DNA of 64,000 nucleotides from HK1 sp965221725 (GTDB lineage: Bacteria; Pseudomonadota; Gammaproteobacteria; HK1), in NCBI GenBank assembly GCA_965221725.1, contig OZ244909.1:1736001-1800000 (forward strand), read 5' to 3'. A model generated the notes under the pieces. It was not told the origin of the DNA and did not search any database. It saw nothing but the letters and a program-made list of their open reading frames with translations. The position numbers were made by a program, and so were the translations under genes. Positions 23,610 to 32,704 of this stretch are shown one piece after another. Each line of letters starts with the position of its first letter. Position 1 is the stretch's first letter.

Positions 23610-24845
23610 ATGCGCAGCGCAACCGAAATTCTCGGGGCAGAGACCATCTCCGCGATTCGCCGGCCGATCGCGCAAGCACGCGGATTGCCCGGCGTTGCCT
23701 ATACGAGTGAGGAGTTCTTCGACCTGGAGCGGCGCGAGCTGTTCCCGAAGAGCTGGATGAGCGTGTGCTTCGTCGAGGATGTCGCCGAACCGGGCGACGC
23801 ATTTCCGGTCATGGCCGCCGGCGTGCCGATCGTCGTGCTGCGGGCGGAGAATGGCGAGATTCGAGCATTTCACAATGTCTGCCGACACCGGGCGACGATC
23901 GTCGTGCAGGAACCGGCGAAACGGCTCCGACACCTCCAATGCCCGTACCACGCCTGGACCTACGGGCTCGACGGATCGCTGAAGGCGATACCCTACTTCG
24001 ACGGCACGCCGGACGCCGCCGGCTCCGGCATCGACCGCGACCAATATGGTCTGGCGCCGGTACGCTGCGGTGTGTGGAACCACATCGTATTCGTCAACCT
24101 CGACGCCGACGCGCCGCCGCTTGAGCACATCGTGCAGCCGGCGGCGGCCGAACTCGCCCCCCTCGATATGGACGACCTTCGCCTCGGCCACCGGCTGACC
24201 TGGGAGTTCGACGCCAACTGGAAGCTCGTGTTCGACAACTGGGAGGTCTACCACCACGTCTGGGTACACGAGGGCGTGTTCGACCGAATGAGCGACGAGG
24301 TCGACCTCCGGACCGGCCGTCCCTACACCGATTCGATTGCTGACGGTGATGTGATGCTCCTGCACGTGCGCCCGGAAAGTCCCCGATTCGCGGACCCGGG
24401 AATGCCCGCTGAACTGCCTTCGATCCCGCGGCGCAACGACGCACGACCGTTCCTCGCCGCTGCGGTGGCGGTCCTCGCAAACACTACCGCCACGACAACC
24501 TTGCAGTCGTACCAGCCGGTCATCTACACCCCCCTCAGCCCGAGTCGCACCCGGGCAACGATGGCCTGGTACTACGCGAGCGAGGCTCTCGACCCCAAGT
24601 ACGACGAGTTGCGCGAACGCAGCCTCGATCGATGGCTCGGCCCCACCCGCAAGTTCGAAGACCGCGGCGGCATCCGCAGCCAGGACTTCGTGTGCATGCA
24701 GCTTCAGCAGGAAGCGCGCGGTTCGGCGGTCGCCGACGAGGTGCTGTTCTCACCGACCTGGGAAGCCAACGTCCAGGGCTTCCAGAAGTGGGTGATCGGC
24801 CGGCTCGAATCCGGCGCCGGCCGCTCCCGGAATGCGAACCGGTAG
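23610..24845 (+). CDS. Rieske non-haem iron oxygenase, alpha subunit (fourth of four)
   Basis: 411 residues. Rieske site C91-x-H93 ... C111-x2-H114; iron-site segment DNWEVYHHVWVHEG. Paralogue of the 8231 gene (shared RGLPG-AYTSE-FF, CRHR, CPYHAWTYGLDG and the C-terminal SPxWE-x4-FQ). The ATG at 23610 was chosen over one 7 codons upstream by alignment to that paralogue. Divergent from the binding-protein gene across a 267-base gap that may hold a shared control region. Confidence 0.9.
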   Translation: MRSATEILGAETISAIRRPIAQARGLPGVAYTSEEFFDLERRELFPKSWMSVCFVEDVAEPGDAFPVMAAGVPIVVLRAENGEIRAFHNVCRHRATIVVQEPAKRLRHLQCPYHAWTYGLDGSLKAIPYFDGTPDAAGSGIDRDQYGLAPVRCGVWNHIVFVNLDADAPPLEHIVQPAAAELAPLDMDDLRLGHRLTWEFDANWKLVFDNWEVYHHVWVHEGVFDRMSDEVDLRTGRPYTDSIADGDVMLLHVRPESPRFADPGMPAELPSIPRRNDARPFLAAAVAVLANTTATTTLQSYQPVIYTPLSPSRTRATMAWYYASEALDPKYDELRERSLDRWLGPTRKFEDRGGIRSQDFVCMQLQQEARGSAVADEVLFSPTWEANVQGFQKWVIGRLESGAGRSRNANR

Positions 24846-24925
24846 TGACATGGCGAACGGCGGACACTGACCGGAGTCGCGGCCCGGCTTACGCCACGAT
24901 TGCGATCATGGCGGGCGGCCGCCGG

Positions 24926-25162
24926 TCAGGCCGGCATCAACAGATCCGCGATGTTCCGGCCGGCTGTCGGCGGCGGGAGCGTCCTGTTCTCCCTGCGGGC
25001 AATCTCCAGCCACTCGTCGACGATCTCGCACAGCTCCCGGTACACCCCGATCTCGTCATCACCGTGGCAGCAGGGACCGACGACACCCGGACACCAGCCG
25101 ACGAAACACCGGTCTTCATCCGACCATTCGACAATCTTGATGTACCTGGCGCCAGCGGTCAT
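24926..25162 (-). CDS. hicB: HicB-family antitoxin (short form)
   Basis: 78 residues: ARYIKIVEWSDEDRCFVGWCPG, the partly degraded RNase-H-like fold of HicB, then YRELCEIVDEWLEIARRENR. No separate DNA-binding tail is seen. ATG overlaps the HicA stop by 4 bases. Order hicA-hicB as usual. Confidence 0.8.
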   Translation of the reverse strand: MTAGARYIKIVEWSDEDRCFVGWCPGVVGPCCHGDDEIGVYRELCEIVDEWLEIARRENRTLPPPTAGRNIADLLMPA

Positions 25163-25353
25163 CGGCAGGATTCTCCGATTCTTCTTGCGACTTCTCTCTC
25201 CTGATAGGGCTTGGCATCGTCGCCGGGCTTGCCTGAAACGGTAACACGTATCCCGCGGGGGTGTTCATAGTTGCGATGACTTCCCTTTCCACCCCGATCG
25301 ACGAAGCCCGCCCTTTCCAGATCTCGGATCAACGCCCTCAACTTTCTTGGCAT
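25159..25353 (-). CDS. hicA: HicA-family toxin (mRNA interferase)
   Basis: 64 residues: LIRDLERAGFVDRGGKGSHRNYEHP with the catalytic His in GKGSHRNY, then VTVSGKPGDDAKPYQEREVAR. This is a complete HicA with its double-stranded-RNA-binding-like fold. First gene of the HicAB pair. Confidence 0.88.
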   Translation of the reverse strand: MPRKLRALIRDLERAGFVDRGGKGSHRNYEHPRGIRVTVSGKPGDDAKPYQEREVARRIGESCR

Positions 25354-25377
25354 GGCCAGTGTGGGCCCGGCTTCGGT

Positions 25378-27060
25378 TCAGGTACCGCCTGACCCGACGC
25401 CGCCGCGCCGGCACCGGCACGAGGACTCGATCGGCACGTCGGTTCGGGCCAGGGCCAGGGTGAGCCGCGGGGCCAGCAGTGCGGCCTCCGCGCGCTTCCC
25501 GAGGCGTACCAGGCACTCGTGGTAGCCGTGCAGGCTCCAGACGTTCTCCGGGTGCCGGCAGGCCCGGATGACGGTGTCGTCGAACCCGAGGTCGGCCCGG
25601 TAGACGGCCTCGGCCTCCTCGACCCGATCCTGCTCCAGCAGGAGCGCGCCGAGCGCGTGGCGCGGCGGCTGCATCCAGCCCCAGGGTTCGTCGTAGGGGA
25701 GAGCTTCGGAGCGCCGAACCGCGGCCCTCAGGTGTGCGAACGCGGGGTCGTGATCGCCGGTGCGGTAGGTGATCTCCCCGTGCAGCATCTCCGCCGCGAT
25801 GGCCAGGAGATCGACGCAGGTGTTGTTGAACACGGTGCGCGAGACCGGTACCCGCGCCGCCGCGGCCTCGAACCGCGCCTGCTCCCGCCGGGCGGCGGGG
25901 ACATCCTCCAGCACTGCGTGGGCGAGCCCCCGCGCGTAGTGCAGCATCGCGGTGGTCGCGCGGTACAGATCCCGATCCTCCGGGAACGGCATGGCGAGGA
26001 TCTCGCGCCAGCGGCCGAAGCGGACGGGCGCGTGCACCTGCATCGCGACGAACCCTTCCAGCCAGTCCGCCATGGGCGGGCTCGGCACCCGGAGCACCGA
26101 CTCCGAAACGATTTCCAGCATGCCCCGCGTCGCCTCCATCGCGGCCCGGTGCTGGCCGAGGAACATCGCCCCGTAGAGCATGAAGTGGTAGTTGTGCGCG
26201 CATGACAGCCGGTGCCAGACCCCGGGGGACTCGTCGAGACCGGAGAGCTTGCGGTCGGCGGCGGCGGCGCGAACGTTCGAGTCGACCGTGGCCTGGTAAT
26301 GCCCGCACTGGATGTCGATGTGGGTGGACATGTGGCGCAGGTGGCCGGCGTCGGGCACGAGTTCGCGCAGGCGGTCGGCGGCGCGCAGCGCACGCTCCGG
26401 ATTCGGGGACATCTCCAGAGCGTGGATGTACAGGTGCAGGAGACCGGGGTGATCCGGCGCGCCCGCGACCTCCCGGGCGGCGATGGCCCCTGCGAGCGCC
26501 TTGATGACCTCAAGGGTGTCCGCGCCGGGCGCGGGCTCGCCGGTGTCGAGGTTCCAGAGCGCCCAGGGGGTGCGGTTCATCAGGGCCTCGGCGTAGAGCG
26601 CACACACGTCCGCGTGCATCGGGAACGACCGGTACACCGCGCGCATCGCGTTCGCGTAGGCGTCGTTCCATCGGCCGAAGTCGTCGTCGGGTTCCGGCGA
26701 GGGATACCGGTGGGCAAGCGCCTCGACGAGGGCGCGCTCGACCGGGGCCGTGTTCCCGATGCGGTCGAGCGCCTGCCGGACGGCGTGCCGGACGGTGCGC
26801 AGCGTGGCCGCGAGATCGATCGGATCGAACTTCTCCCACGGCTTGTTGTAGTAGGGGCCGGCTGCGTAGCCGACGCCCCACCACGCCATCGCGCAGTCGG
26901 GGTCGTGCTCCGCCGCGCGCCGGAAGCAGCGCACCGCCTCCTCGTGGGAGAACGCGTAGCACCACACGAGACCCCGGTCGAACCAGGCTTGTGCCGGCGC
27001 CGATCGAGTGGTGACGGGAAACGTGTTGGTCCCGAGGTCGAAATCGTACTCGGCGCTCAT
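25378..27060 (-). CDS. Tetratricopeptide-repeat protein of unknown role
   Basis: 560 residues from MSAEYDFDLG; ATGs at 27069 and 27078 (MRRMRRM) would add up to six Arg/Met residues. Begins with APAQAWFDRGLVWCYAFSHEEAVRCFRRAAEHDPDCAMAWWG-type TPR helices, with further helical pairs to the end. No signal peptide or membrane segment. Proteins of this type are widespread but uncharacterised. It stands alone between HicAB and a GST. Confidence 0.85.
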   Translation of the reverse strand: MSAEYDFDLGTNTFPVTTRSAPAQAWFDRGLVWCYAFSHEEAVRCFRRAAEHDPDCAMAWWGVGYAAGPYYNKPWEKFDPIDLAATLRTVRHAVRQALDRIGNTAPVERALVEALAHRYPSPEPDDDFGRWNDAYANAMRAVYRSFPMHADVCALYAEALMNRTPWALWNLDTGEPAPGADTLEVIKALAGAIAAREVAGAPDHPGLLHLYIHALEMSPNPERALRAADRLRELVPDAGHLRHMSTHIDIQCGHYQATVDSNVRAAAADRKLSGLDESPGVWHRLSCAHNYHFMLYGAMFLGQHRAAMEATRGMLEIVSESVLRVPSPPMADWLEGFVAMQVHAPVRFGRWREILAMPFPEDRDLYRATTAMLHYARGLAHAVLEDVPAARREQARFEAAAARVPVSRTVFNNTCVDLLAIAAEMLHGEITYRTGDHDPAFAHLRAAVRRSEALPYDEPWGWMQPPRHALGALLLEQDRVEEAEAVYRADLGFDDTVIRACRHPENVWSLHGYHECLVRLGKRAEAALLAPRLTLALARTDVPIESSCRCRRGGVGSGGT

Positions 27061-27161
27061 CCTTCGCATCCTCCGCATGTCCCGGCCGGACCGAACCGGA
27101 CCGAACCGGGCCGAGCCGGACCAGGATGCGCGGCGCCGGGGCCTCCCGGCGCGGGCGGCGC

Positions 27162-27797
27162 TCACTCCGGGATCGGGATCGCGTTCGTCTTCCTCGGTAC
27201 GTCGTAGCCGCGCTGCACCGCGGGACGGCGCGCGATGTCGATGTACCAGCGCCGGACGTTCGGGAAGTCCGCGAAGTCGATCTCCTGCCACTCGTAGCGT
27301 GACACCCACGGCCAGGTGGCCATGTCCGCGATGCTGTACTCCGCCCCGGCCAGATACGGGTGGTCCTCCAGGCGGTCGTTCATCACCCCGTAGAGTCGAT
27401 CCGCCTCGTTGCGGTAGCGCCGTTCCGCGTACTCGCTCTTTCCGGGATTGAACTTCACGAAGTGGTGCACCTGCCCGAGCATCGGGCCGGCCCCACCCAT
27501 CTGCCACATCAACCACTCCAGCACCCGCCAGCGCCCTTCCCCGCCGGACGGCATGAATCGCCCGGTCTTCTCCGCGAGGTAGACGAGGATGGCGCCCGAT
27601 TCCATCAGCGAGAGTCCGTTGTCCCGGTCGACGATGGCGGGGATCTTGTTGTTGGGGGAGATCTTCAGGAAGTCGGGGTGGAACTGCTCGTCGGCGCCGA
27701 TGTCGATCGAGTGCGTCTCGTAGGCGAGCCCGCACTCCTCCAGCGCGATGGAGACCTTGCGGCCGTTGGGGGTACTCCAGGTGTAGAAGTCGATCAC
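27162..27797 (-). CDS. Glutathione S-transferase family protein (YfcG/nu-class-like)
   Basis: 211 residues from a GTG (IDFYTWSTPNGRKVSIALEE). Thioredoxin-fold N-domain with TPNGRKV, SPNNKIPAIVD and MESGAILVYLAEKTGRF for glutathione binding; helical C-domain after. The TPNG start and SPNNKIPAI are typical of YfcG/YghU-type disulfide-bond oxidoreductases. A longer frame upstream is low-complexity and unlikely. Confidence 0.88.
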   Translation of the reverse strand: MIDFYTWSTPNGRKVSIALEECGLAYETHSIDIGADEQFHPDFLKISPNNKIPAIVDRDNGLSLMESGAILVYLAEKTGRFMPSGGEGRWRVLEWLMWQMGGAGPMLGQVHHFVKFNPGKSEYAERRYRNEADRLYGVMNDRLEDHPYLAGAEYSIADMATWPWVSRYEWQEIDFADFPNVRRWYIDIARRPAVQRGYDVPRKTNAIPIPE

Positions 27798-27816
27798 GGT
27801 GACTGGGTCCTCATTG

Positions 27817-27864
27817 GGTGGCGAAGTGGATGGCGAAGTGGGTGCCGAAGCGGATGGCGAAGTC
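27817..27864. repeat. Four tandem 12-bp units upstream of the GST gene
   Basis: Four imperfect units of the GATGGCGAAGTG type directly before the GST start. They look like a small minisatellite in the leader. The remaining gap to 28163 shows no gene. Confidence 0.7.
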
Positions 27865-28163
27865 GAATGGCAGAAACGGCACGCTCTCCGGCGGCGGCGG
27901 CGACGCGACGACGCGGAAGCGCCCCCTCCGCCGCCGACGCCCTGCGACACGCCGGCGTCGGCTCGGGAACGTCCAGCGCGCGCATGATACCCCGTCACTT
28001 CGCTGCCAACCGGATGCCGCGTTCCGCCACCGCGCCCCCGCCACCGGGATCACTTTTGGCATTACACTTCGGGGGCGCATCCGCCCCTGCCCGCGGAAGG
28101 TGGGCGGAACCCCGCGCAGGGCGGGGCGGGATCGCATCAATTCATCGAAAGGGGAGATACGTC

Positions 28164-28673
28164 ATGTTCGAGGCAGCAAACACGATTCGCCGGCGTGCTG
28201 TGGGGGTGTGCGCGAGCTTCTCCGTAGCAATGCTTCTCGTGGGTTGCAGCGGGATGAGCGAGAACGAAACCACGGGGACTCTCCTGGGCGGAGCCGCCGG
28301 CGCGGTGCTCGGCAATCAGTTCGGCAAGGGAGACGGCAAGACCGCCGCGACCGCAATCGGCGCAATCATCGGCGCCACCGTCGGGCGGGAGATCGGCGCC
28401 TCTCTGGACCAGACCTCTCGCCGCCAGGCCGGTGCCGCAACCTACCGGGCGCTCGAGACCGCCGATGTCGGCACCGGGATCACCTGGGACAACCCCGCCA
28501 ATGCCGGCGCGCCGGCCAGTGGAACAACCATGATCACCCGGCAGGGCGCGGACCAGCAGGGCAGGACCTGCCGGGAATTTCAGCAGACGGTCACGATCGG
28601 AGGCGAAGAGGTCCAGTCCTACGGAACCGCGTGTCGTGACGGCAACGGAGACTGGCAACTGATATCCGGCTGA
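28164..28673 (+). CDS. Glycine-zipper outer-membrane lipoprotein (17-kDa surface antigen type)
   Basis: 169 residues. Lipoprotein signal peptide with lipobox LLVG-C, then a glycine-zipper block (GTLLGGAAGAVLGNQFGKG ... GAIIGATVGREIG). A C-terminal domain follows with two Cys (RTCREFQQTV, GTACRDGNGDWQ), as in the rickettsial 17-kDa antigen family. The ATG at 28164 has AGGGGAG upstream. Expected to sit in the outer membrane. The following 264 bases show no gene. Confidence 0.88.
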   Translation: MFEAANTIRRRAVGVCASFSVAMLLVGCSGMSENETTGTLLGGAAGAVLGNQFGKGDGKTAATAIGAIIGATVGREIGASLDQTSRRQAGAATYRALETADVGTGITWDNPANAGAPASGTTMITRQGADQQGRTCREFQQTVTIGGEEVQSYGTACRDGNGDWQLISG

Positions 28674-28937
28674 TTATCCGGCGCGGCACGGATCGAGAAA
28701 GGCCCTCTATTCGCAGCACGATCCGATCAGGTGGGATGCGCGGCATACGCAAGTCGCGAAGCGATGTAATGCAACTGGCGGGTCTACTGTCTGAAATATG
28801 GAGGTTGTGCACGGCCATACTCGCGCGCGCTCCGAGGTGCCACCGTGCAGTGCGATGCCGGCGAGACTGCGGCCTCCGGAGTGTCCGAATCGGAGCGATT
28901 TCCAGCATGGCCGGCCTGGCGGGAATGGCCGGGATGG

Positions 28938-30221
28938 TCACAGGGCCAGCGCCCGCCTCAGATCATCGTGCTCGAAGGCACTGGCCATGCGGTCGATTTC
29001 GGCCGGGCGCACGTCAACCACTCGCGCCGTGTCGCGCCAGGCGGCGGTGACGCGCGCGACTTCCTTGATGACCGAGCGAGCCTGCGCCAGCGTCAGCGCG
29101 AAGAACTCGGAGGCCGCCTCCAGCAGATCAAGCGAACAGGTACCCTCGTCAAGGTCGATGTTGGTCGTCAGGATCCGCGCCTTGAGGTCCGTGGGGACAG
29201 GGTTGAGGTCATAGGCGGGAGAGAGTGACCACCCCGTCTTCCCGACCCAGAGGAAGCCGAGGTTGCGCAAGTGATCGTCGACATTGGAGATCAATACGTT
29301 GAAGACGACACGCCGATACAGCGCATGCGCGTCCGCCTTCCCCCGGGCGCCATGGTGTGCGAGCACATCAACGATCTCGGGGTAGCTGCCGCGCTCGCCG
29401 TCTCTCGCGCCCAGCATCGCCAGGGCCGACAGGAACGGAATGCGGATTGCGCCCCGGCGATCGAAGCGCCGTGACAGAAGGACCTTCTTGTCGGCGGCAT
29501 CGATCAGTCCATGCGTGGGGGTGGCAATGCCGGCCCGGCCGGCCAGGCGCAGTGCGATCTCCTCCCAGGTTTCCATGCTGTAATCGTCGGTCTCCTTCGG
29601 AAACTTGGCGATGGAGAGGTGGCCGTGCCGGTCGATGACCGACACCTTCGGGCGCGCACCGCCCAGCGAGGAGCCGGGAGCGAAGATGCGCTGGAGATCT
29701 TCGTCGGTGTCCTCGTCACGCAGAATCCGCTCGGTGACCCGAAGCAGGCGGCCAAGCTCGATCAGAGCCGGTATCCCAGCGCGAGTCGGAGCCTGAAAGG
29801 TGGTGTCCTCGGCCCGCCGAAAGCGCAATGCGCCCAGCCGGGTCTCGTCGGCCACGCCGAGGAGATAGTCACTCTCCGGAAGGGTACGAACGGCCCGGCC
29901 TTCCCGTTCGGCAAGGCGGCGCTCGGCGCGCTGCATCAGCCGGCGGCCCCAGGTATCGGGCGCTGAATCGCCAATGGACCCGAAGATCGTGAGACCGGCC
30001 GGTGGCGCGAAAGTGCCGCGTCCCACGGCAAGGGCGGGCTCCAGCGAGAACCTGCCGGGGTCTTCCAGCCAGTCGCCGTCATACTCGAAGATGACGGTCT
30101 CCCGGCCGCGAACGCGATTGCTCCGGGCCAGCCCGATCGGTCGGGTGCGGCCGTCGAGGTCGATATGAACCTCGAAGTCACCCACCACGGGACGAGCCGA
30201 CCGACCGCCTGAGATGGACAT
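28938..30221 (-). CDS. hipA: HipA-family serine/threonine kinase toxin
   Basis: 427 residues from MSISGGR; this start overlaps hipB by 44 bases, and in-frame GTG codons just after would shorten the overlap. N-terminal HipA_N-like barrel, then the kinase core: GGARPKVSV, LSIAKFPKE (ATP Lys), VFNVLISNVDDHLRNLGF (catalytic Asp/Asn loop), LSPAYDLNP (metal-binding Asp). HipA enzymes phosphorylate a tRNA synthetase and cause dormancy. All kinase residues I can check are present, so it looks active. Confidence 0.9.
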   Translation of the reverse strand: MSISGGRSARPVVGDFEVHIDLDGRTRPIGLARSNRVRGRETVIFEYDGDWLEDPGRFSLEPALAVGRGTFAPPAGLTIFGSIGDSAPDTWGRRLMQRAERRLAEREGRAVRTLPESDYLLGVADETRLGALRFRRAEDTTFQAPTRAGIPALIELGRLLRVTERILRDEDTDEDLQRIFAPGSSLGGARPKVSVIDRHGHLSIAKFPKETDDYSMETWEEIALRLAGRAGIATPTHGLIDAADKKVLLSRRFDRRGAIRIPFLSALAMLGARDGERGSYPEIVDVLAHHGARGKADAHALYRRVVFNVLISNVDDHLRNLGFLWVGKTGWSLSPAYDLNPVPTDLKARILTTNIDLDEGTCSLDLLEAASEFFALTLAQARSVIKEVARVTAAWRDTARVVDVRPAEIDRMASAFEHDDLRRALAL

Positions 30222-30513
30222 GCCTGGGCAGCTCGGCGCTGGCCAGAGCCTGCCCGACGCTGTCGTTGCCGATGTCGGCAACCCGGCTCAGGCCATCGAG
30301 CAAGCCGAGCGCCTGCAAGACACCGGCGTAGATGCCGATACTGACGCGGGTATCGCCCGCCTCGACCCTCTGAAGGGTGGAGCGGGACGTGAAGGCGCGT
30401 TCCGCCACAACCGCCATGGGCAGCCGCCGGCGGCGACGGGCATCACGGATGTCCGCTCCAAGCTTGCGCAGTGCTCGGCGAACGGCAGCCGGAGGGTTGT
30501 GAGGAGTCGGCAT
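30178..30513 (-). CDS. hipB: HipB-type XRE antitoxin
   Basis: 111 residues; helix-turn-helix LGADIRDARRRRRLPMAVVAERAFTSRSTLQRVEAGDTRVSIG. Upstream of and overlapping hipA, as in hipBA operons. An inverted repeat 9 bases before its start is a likely autorepression operator. Confidence 0.88.
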   Translation of the reverse strand: MPTPHNPPAAVRRALRKLGADIRDARRRRRLPMAVVAERAFTSRSTLQRVEAGDTRVSIGIYAGVLQALGLLDGLSRVADIGNDSVGQALASAELPRHVHLRRSVGSSRGG

Positions 30514-30521
30514 GTGCTGTC

Positions 30522-30557
30522 TTCGTACTACAGATCCTCAAGAATATGTAGCACGAA
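30522..30557. promoter_or_regulatory. Putative HipB operator
   Basis: Inverted arms TTCGTACTAC (30522-30531) and GTAGCACGAA (30548-30557), 9 of 10 matching, 16 bases apart, just upstream of hipB. Confidence 0.5.
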
Positions 30558-30720
30558 CAAGACACTCTTGCCATCAGGGAATGTTGGGGATATCGGAGGG
30601 GGTGCCGAGGGCTGTCTCGTGCTGGCTGATGGCCGATAGGGTACAGTTCATCTGTAGTGCGTTGCCGCAAGCGACATCATTTGACTGTCTGCGCAGGCAG
30701 CAAGATTCCTGGTCAGAGAA

Positions 30721-31329
30721 ATGGTGAGAAATCCGGGCGAGATCGGCGCCATGGACGAGACGCTCGCCGGCGCGGCGGGGTCCGCTGCACCCCGCCGTCT
30801 GTGGCCCTTCCTGCTGCCGATCGCGATCTTCGCCGGCATCGCGGTGCTGCTGTATCTCGGGCTGTTCCGCGATCCGACGCTGGTACCGTCGCCGCTCATC
30901 GGCAAACCGGTGCCGGAATTCGCGCTGGGACCGGTCCGGGGGCGCACGCTCGGGCTCTCGTCCGCGGATCTGCGCGAAGAGGTCACGCTGGTCAACGTCT
31001 TCGCCTCGTGGTGTGTCGCCTGCCGCGACGAGCATCCGCTGTTTCTGGCCCTCGAACGCGAGGGCGTGGTTCCGATCCACGGTCTCAACTACAAGGACGC
31101 GCCGGCCGACGCCGCGACGTGGCTCGATGCACTCGGCGACCCCTACACGCGCATCGGCGCCGATCTCGACGGCCGCGTCGGCCTCGACTGGGGGGTCTAC
31201 GGTGTGCCCGAAACGTTCGTCGTCGACCGCAACGGCCGGATTGCGTACAAGCACATCGGGCCGGTCACGCCGCGCGTGCTGGACGAGGTCATCCTGCCGC
31301 TGGTGCGCGAGCTGCGCGCCGGCGGCTGA
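30721..31329 (+). CDS. Thiol:disulfide interchange protein, DsbE/CcmG type
   Basis: 202 residues (or 192 from the Met at 30751). One N-terminal membrane anchor (LWPFLLPIAIFAGIAVLLYLGLF), then a periplasmic thioredoxin fold with active site WCVAC, followed by YGVPETFVVDRNG, the CcmG hallmark. Reduces apocytochrome c haem-binding cysteines in CcmG systems. No other cytochrome-c maturation genes are nearby, so it could be a stand-alone periplasmic reductant. Confidence 0.9.
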   Translation: MVRNPGEIGAMDETLAGAAGSAAPRRLWPFLLPIAIFAGIAVLLYLGLFRDPTLVPSPLIGKPVPEFALGPVRGRTLGLSSADLREEVTLVNVFASWCVACRDEHPLFLALEREGVVPIHGLNYKDAPADAATWLDALGDPYTRIGADLDGRVGLDWGVYGVPETFVVDRNGRIAYKHIGPVTPRVLDEVILPLVRELRAGG

Positions 31330-31402
31330 CGCGGCGAGGCGCCGGACGCTCGGTGGCACTGGCCGATGCATCCCTGCGGCGATGCCGTCCGATACGGGCT
31401 GA

Positions 31403-31428
31403 GGGGGGGGGGGGGGGGGGGGGGGGGG
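31403..31428. repeat. Homopolymeric tract of 26 G
   Basis: 26 consecutive G, 73 bases after the thioredoxin-like gene stop and about 100 bases before a truncated VOC frame. Such tracts slip in replication and sequencing, so the length may be inexact. Confidence 0.9.
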
Positions 31429-31526
31429 TCGGCGATGCAATCCTTGCGATCGACATGCCGACCGGCTTGAGTCCTGCGGTCGGCGGTGCCGACGGAATCG
31501 AGCCTGACGTTCCCGCCTGTCGACCG

Positions 31527-31622
31527 ATGCGCCCCGACCCACCACCACTGCGCGTAGCCGGCCTCGACCATGTCGTGCTGCGCCGCACCCGTCTCGACGC
31601 CACGATAGCGTTCTACGGATGA
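31527..31622 (+). pseudogene. Truncated VOC/glyoxalase-family N-terminus
   Basis: 31 codons reading RVAGLDHVVLRRTRLDATIAFYG, the first strand and helix of the VOC fold. The frame then stops within the start of the next gene (ATGA). The rest of the domain (about 100 residues) is missing, so this is a remnant, although its translation could feed the next gene by coupling. Confidence 0.7.
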
Positions 31623-32704
31623 CGAGCAACCGCCGGTTCCGTATCGCGGTGATGCCGGGCGACGGCATCGGCCCGGACGTGATCGACGCCGCCCTTGCGG
31701 TACTGGAAGCAGCGGTCGGCGGCACCGGGTTCACGCTCGATTTCGAGCCCCTGACGGCCGGAGCGGGCGCATGGCGCGACACCGGCACCGCGATGTCGTC
31801 GGAGACGTTCGATCGGGCGAAGGCGGCGGACGCGGTCCTGCTCGGCGCGATGGGCCTGCCGGATGTGCGCTACCCCGATGGCACCGAGATCGCGCCGCAG
31901 CTCGACCTGCGGTTCCGGCTCGGGCTCTACGCCGGAGTGCGTCCGGTCCGGGCGCGACCAGGCGGCGCCCGACCGCTCGCCGATCCGCGCAGCGCGGACA
32001 TCGACCTGGTCATCGTGCGCGAATCCACCGAGGGCCTGTTCGCCTCCCGCGGCAAGGGGGTGGTGGAGAACGACCGGATCGCCCGCGACACCATGGTGAT
32101 CACCCGCAAGACCTGCGAGCGCCTGTTCGACGCGAGCTTCCGGCTGGCCCGGCGGCGCCGGGCGCGCGGCGGCCGGGGAAGGGTCACCTGCGTGGACAAG
32201 TCCAACGTGTTTGCCTCCATGGCCTTCTTCCGCCGGATCTTCGACGAGTGCGCGGCCCGACACCCGGACCTCGAGGCGGCGCACCACTACGTCGACGCCG
32301 CCGCCCTCGACCTGGTGCGCAAGCCCTGGGAATTCGACGTGATGGTGACGGAGAACATGTTCGGGGACATCCTCTCCGACCTCACCGCCGCCCTGGTCGG
32401 CGGGATGGGGATGGCGCCGTCGGCCGATATCGGCGACGGGCACGGCGTGTTCCAGCCCGCCCATGGCAGCGCCCCCGACATCGCGGGCCGGGGAATCGCC
32501 AACCCGCTGGCCGCGATCCAGTCGGCGGCGATGATGCTCGACTGGCTCGCCGAGCGTCACGGCGTCGAGGCGTGCGCCGACGCCGGGCGGCGCATCGACG
32601 CCGCGGTGGCCGCAGTGCTGGCCGCCGGCCGCCCCCGGCCGGTGGATCTGGGCGGCGAAGACGGCACCGAAGCAATCACGCGCGCGGTGATCGGGGCGCT
32701 GTAG
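31619..32704 (+). CDS. Isocitrate/isopropylmalate dehydrogenase-family enzyme (tartrate-dehydrogenase-like)
   Basis: 361 residues. MPGDGIGPDV start motif, R-x9-R substrate region (LDLRFRLGLYAGVRPVRA), VRESTEGLF, Lys of CVDKSNV, and the metal-binding Asp pair in NMFGDILSDLTAALVGGMGM. Oxidative decarboxylation of a D-malate-type 2-hydroxyacid with NAD(P). No leucine or TCA neighbours. The VRESTEGLFASRGKGV loop is closer to tartrate or homoisocitrate-type enzymes than to LeuB. Substrate not decided. The 195 bases after it show no gene. Confidence 0.88.
   Translation: MTSNRRFRIAVMPGDGIGPDVIDAALAVLEAAVGGTGFTLDFEPLTAGAGAWRDTGTAMSSETFDRAKAADAVLLGAMGLPDVRYPDGTEIAPQLDLRFRLGLYAGVRPVRARPGGARPLADPRSADIDLVIVRESTEGLFASRGKGVVENDRIARDTMVITRKTCERLFDASFRLARRRRARGGRGRVTCVDKSNVFASMAFFRRIFDECAARHPDLEAAHHYVDAAALDLVRKPWEFDVMVTENMFGDILSDLTAALVGGMGMAPSADIGDGHGVFQPAHGSAPDIAGRGIANPLAAIQSAAMMLDWLAERHGVEACADAGRRIDAAVAAVLAAGRPRPVDLGGEDGTEAITRAVIGAL

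Noticed and set aside
27816..27864. The 12-bp tandem units as a CRISPR array
   Set aside because: Units are too short and abut each other without spacers; no cas genes.
28938..30513. HipBA as part of the transposon or of the Rieske island's regulation
   Set aside because: No repeats or overlaps link it; it has its own operator-like inverted repeat.
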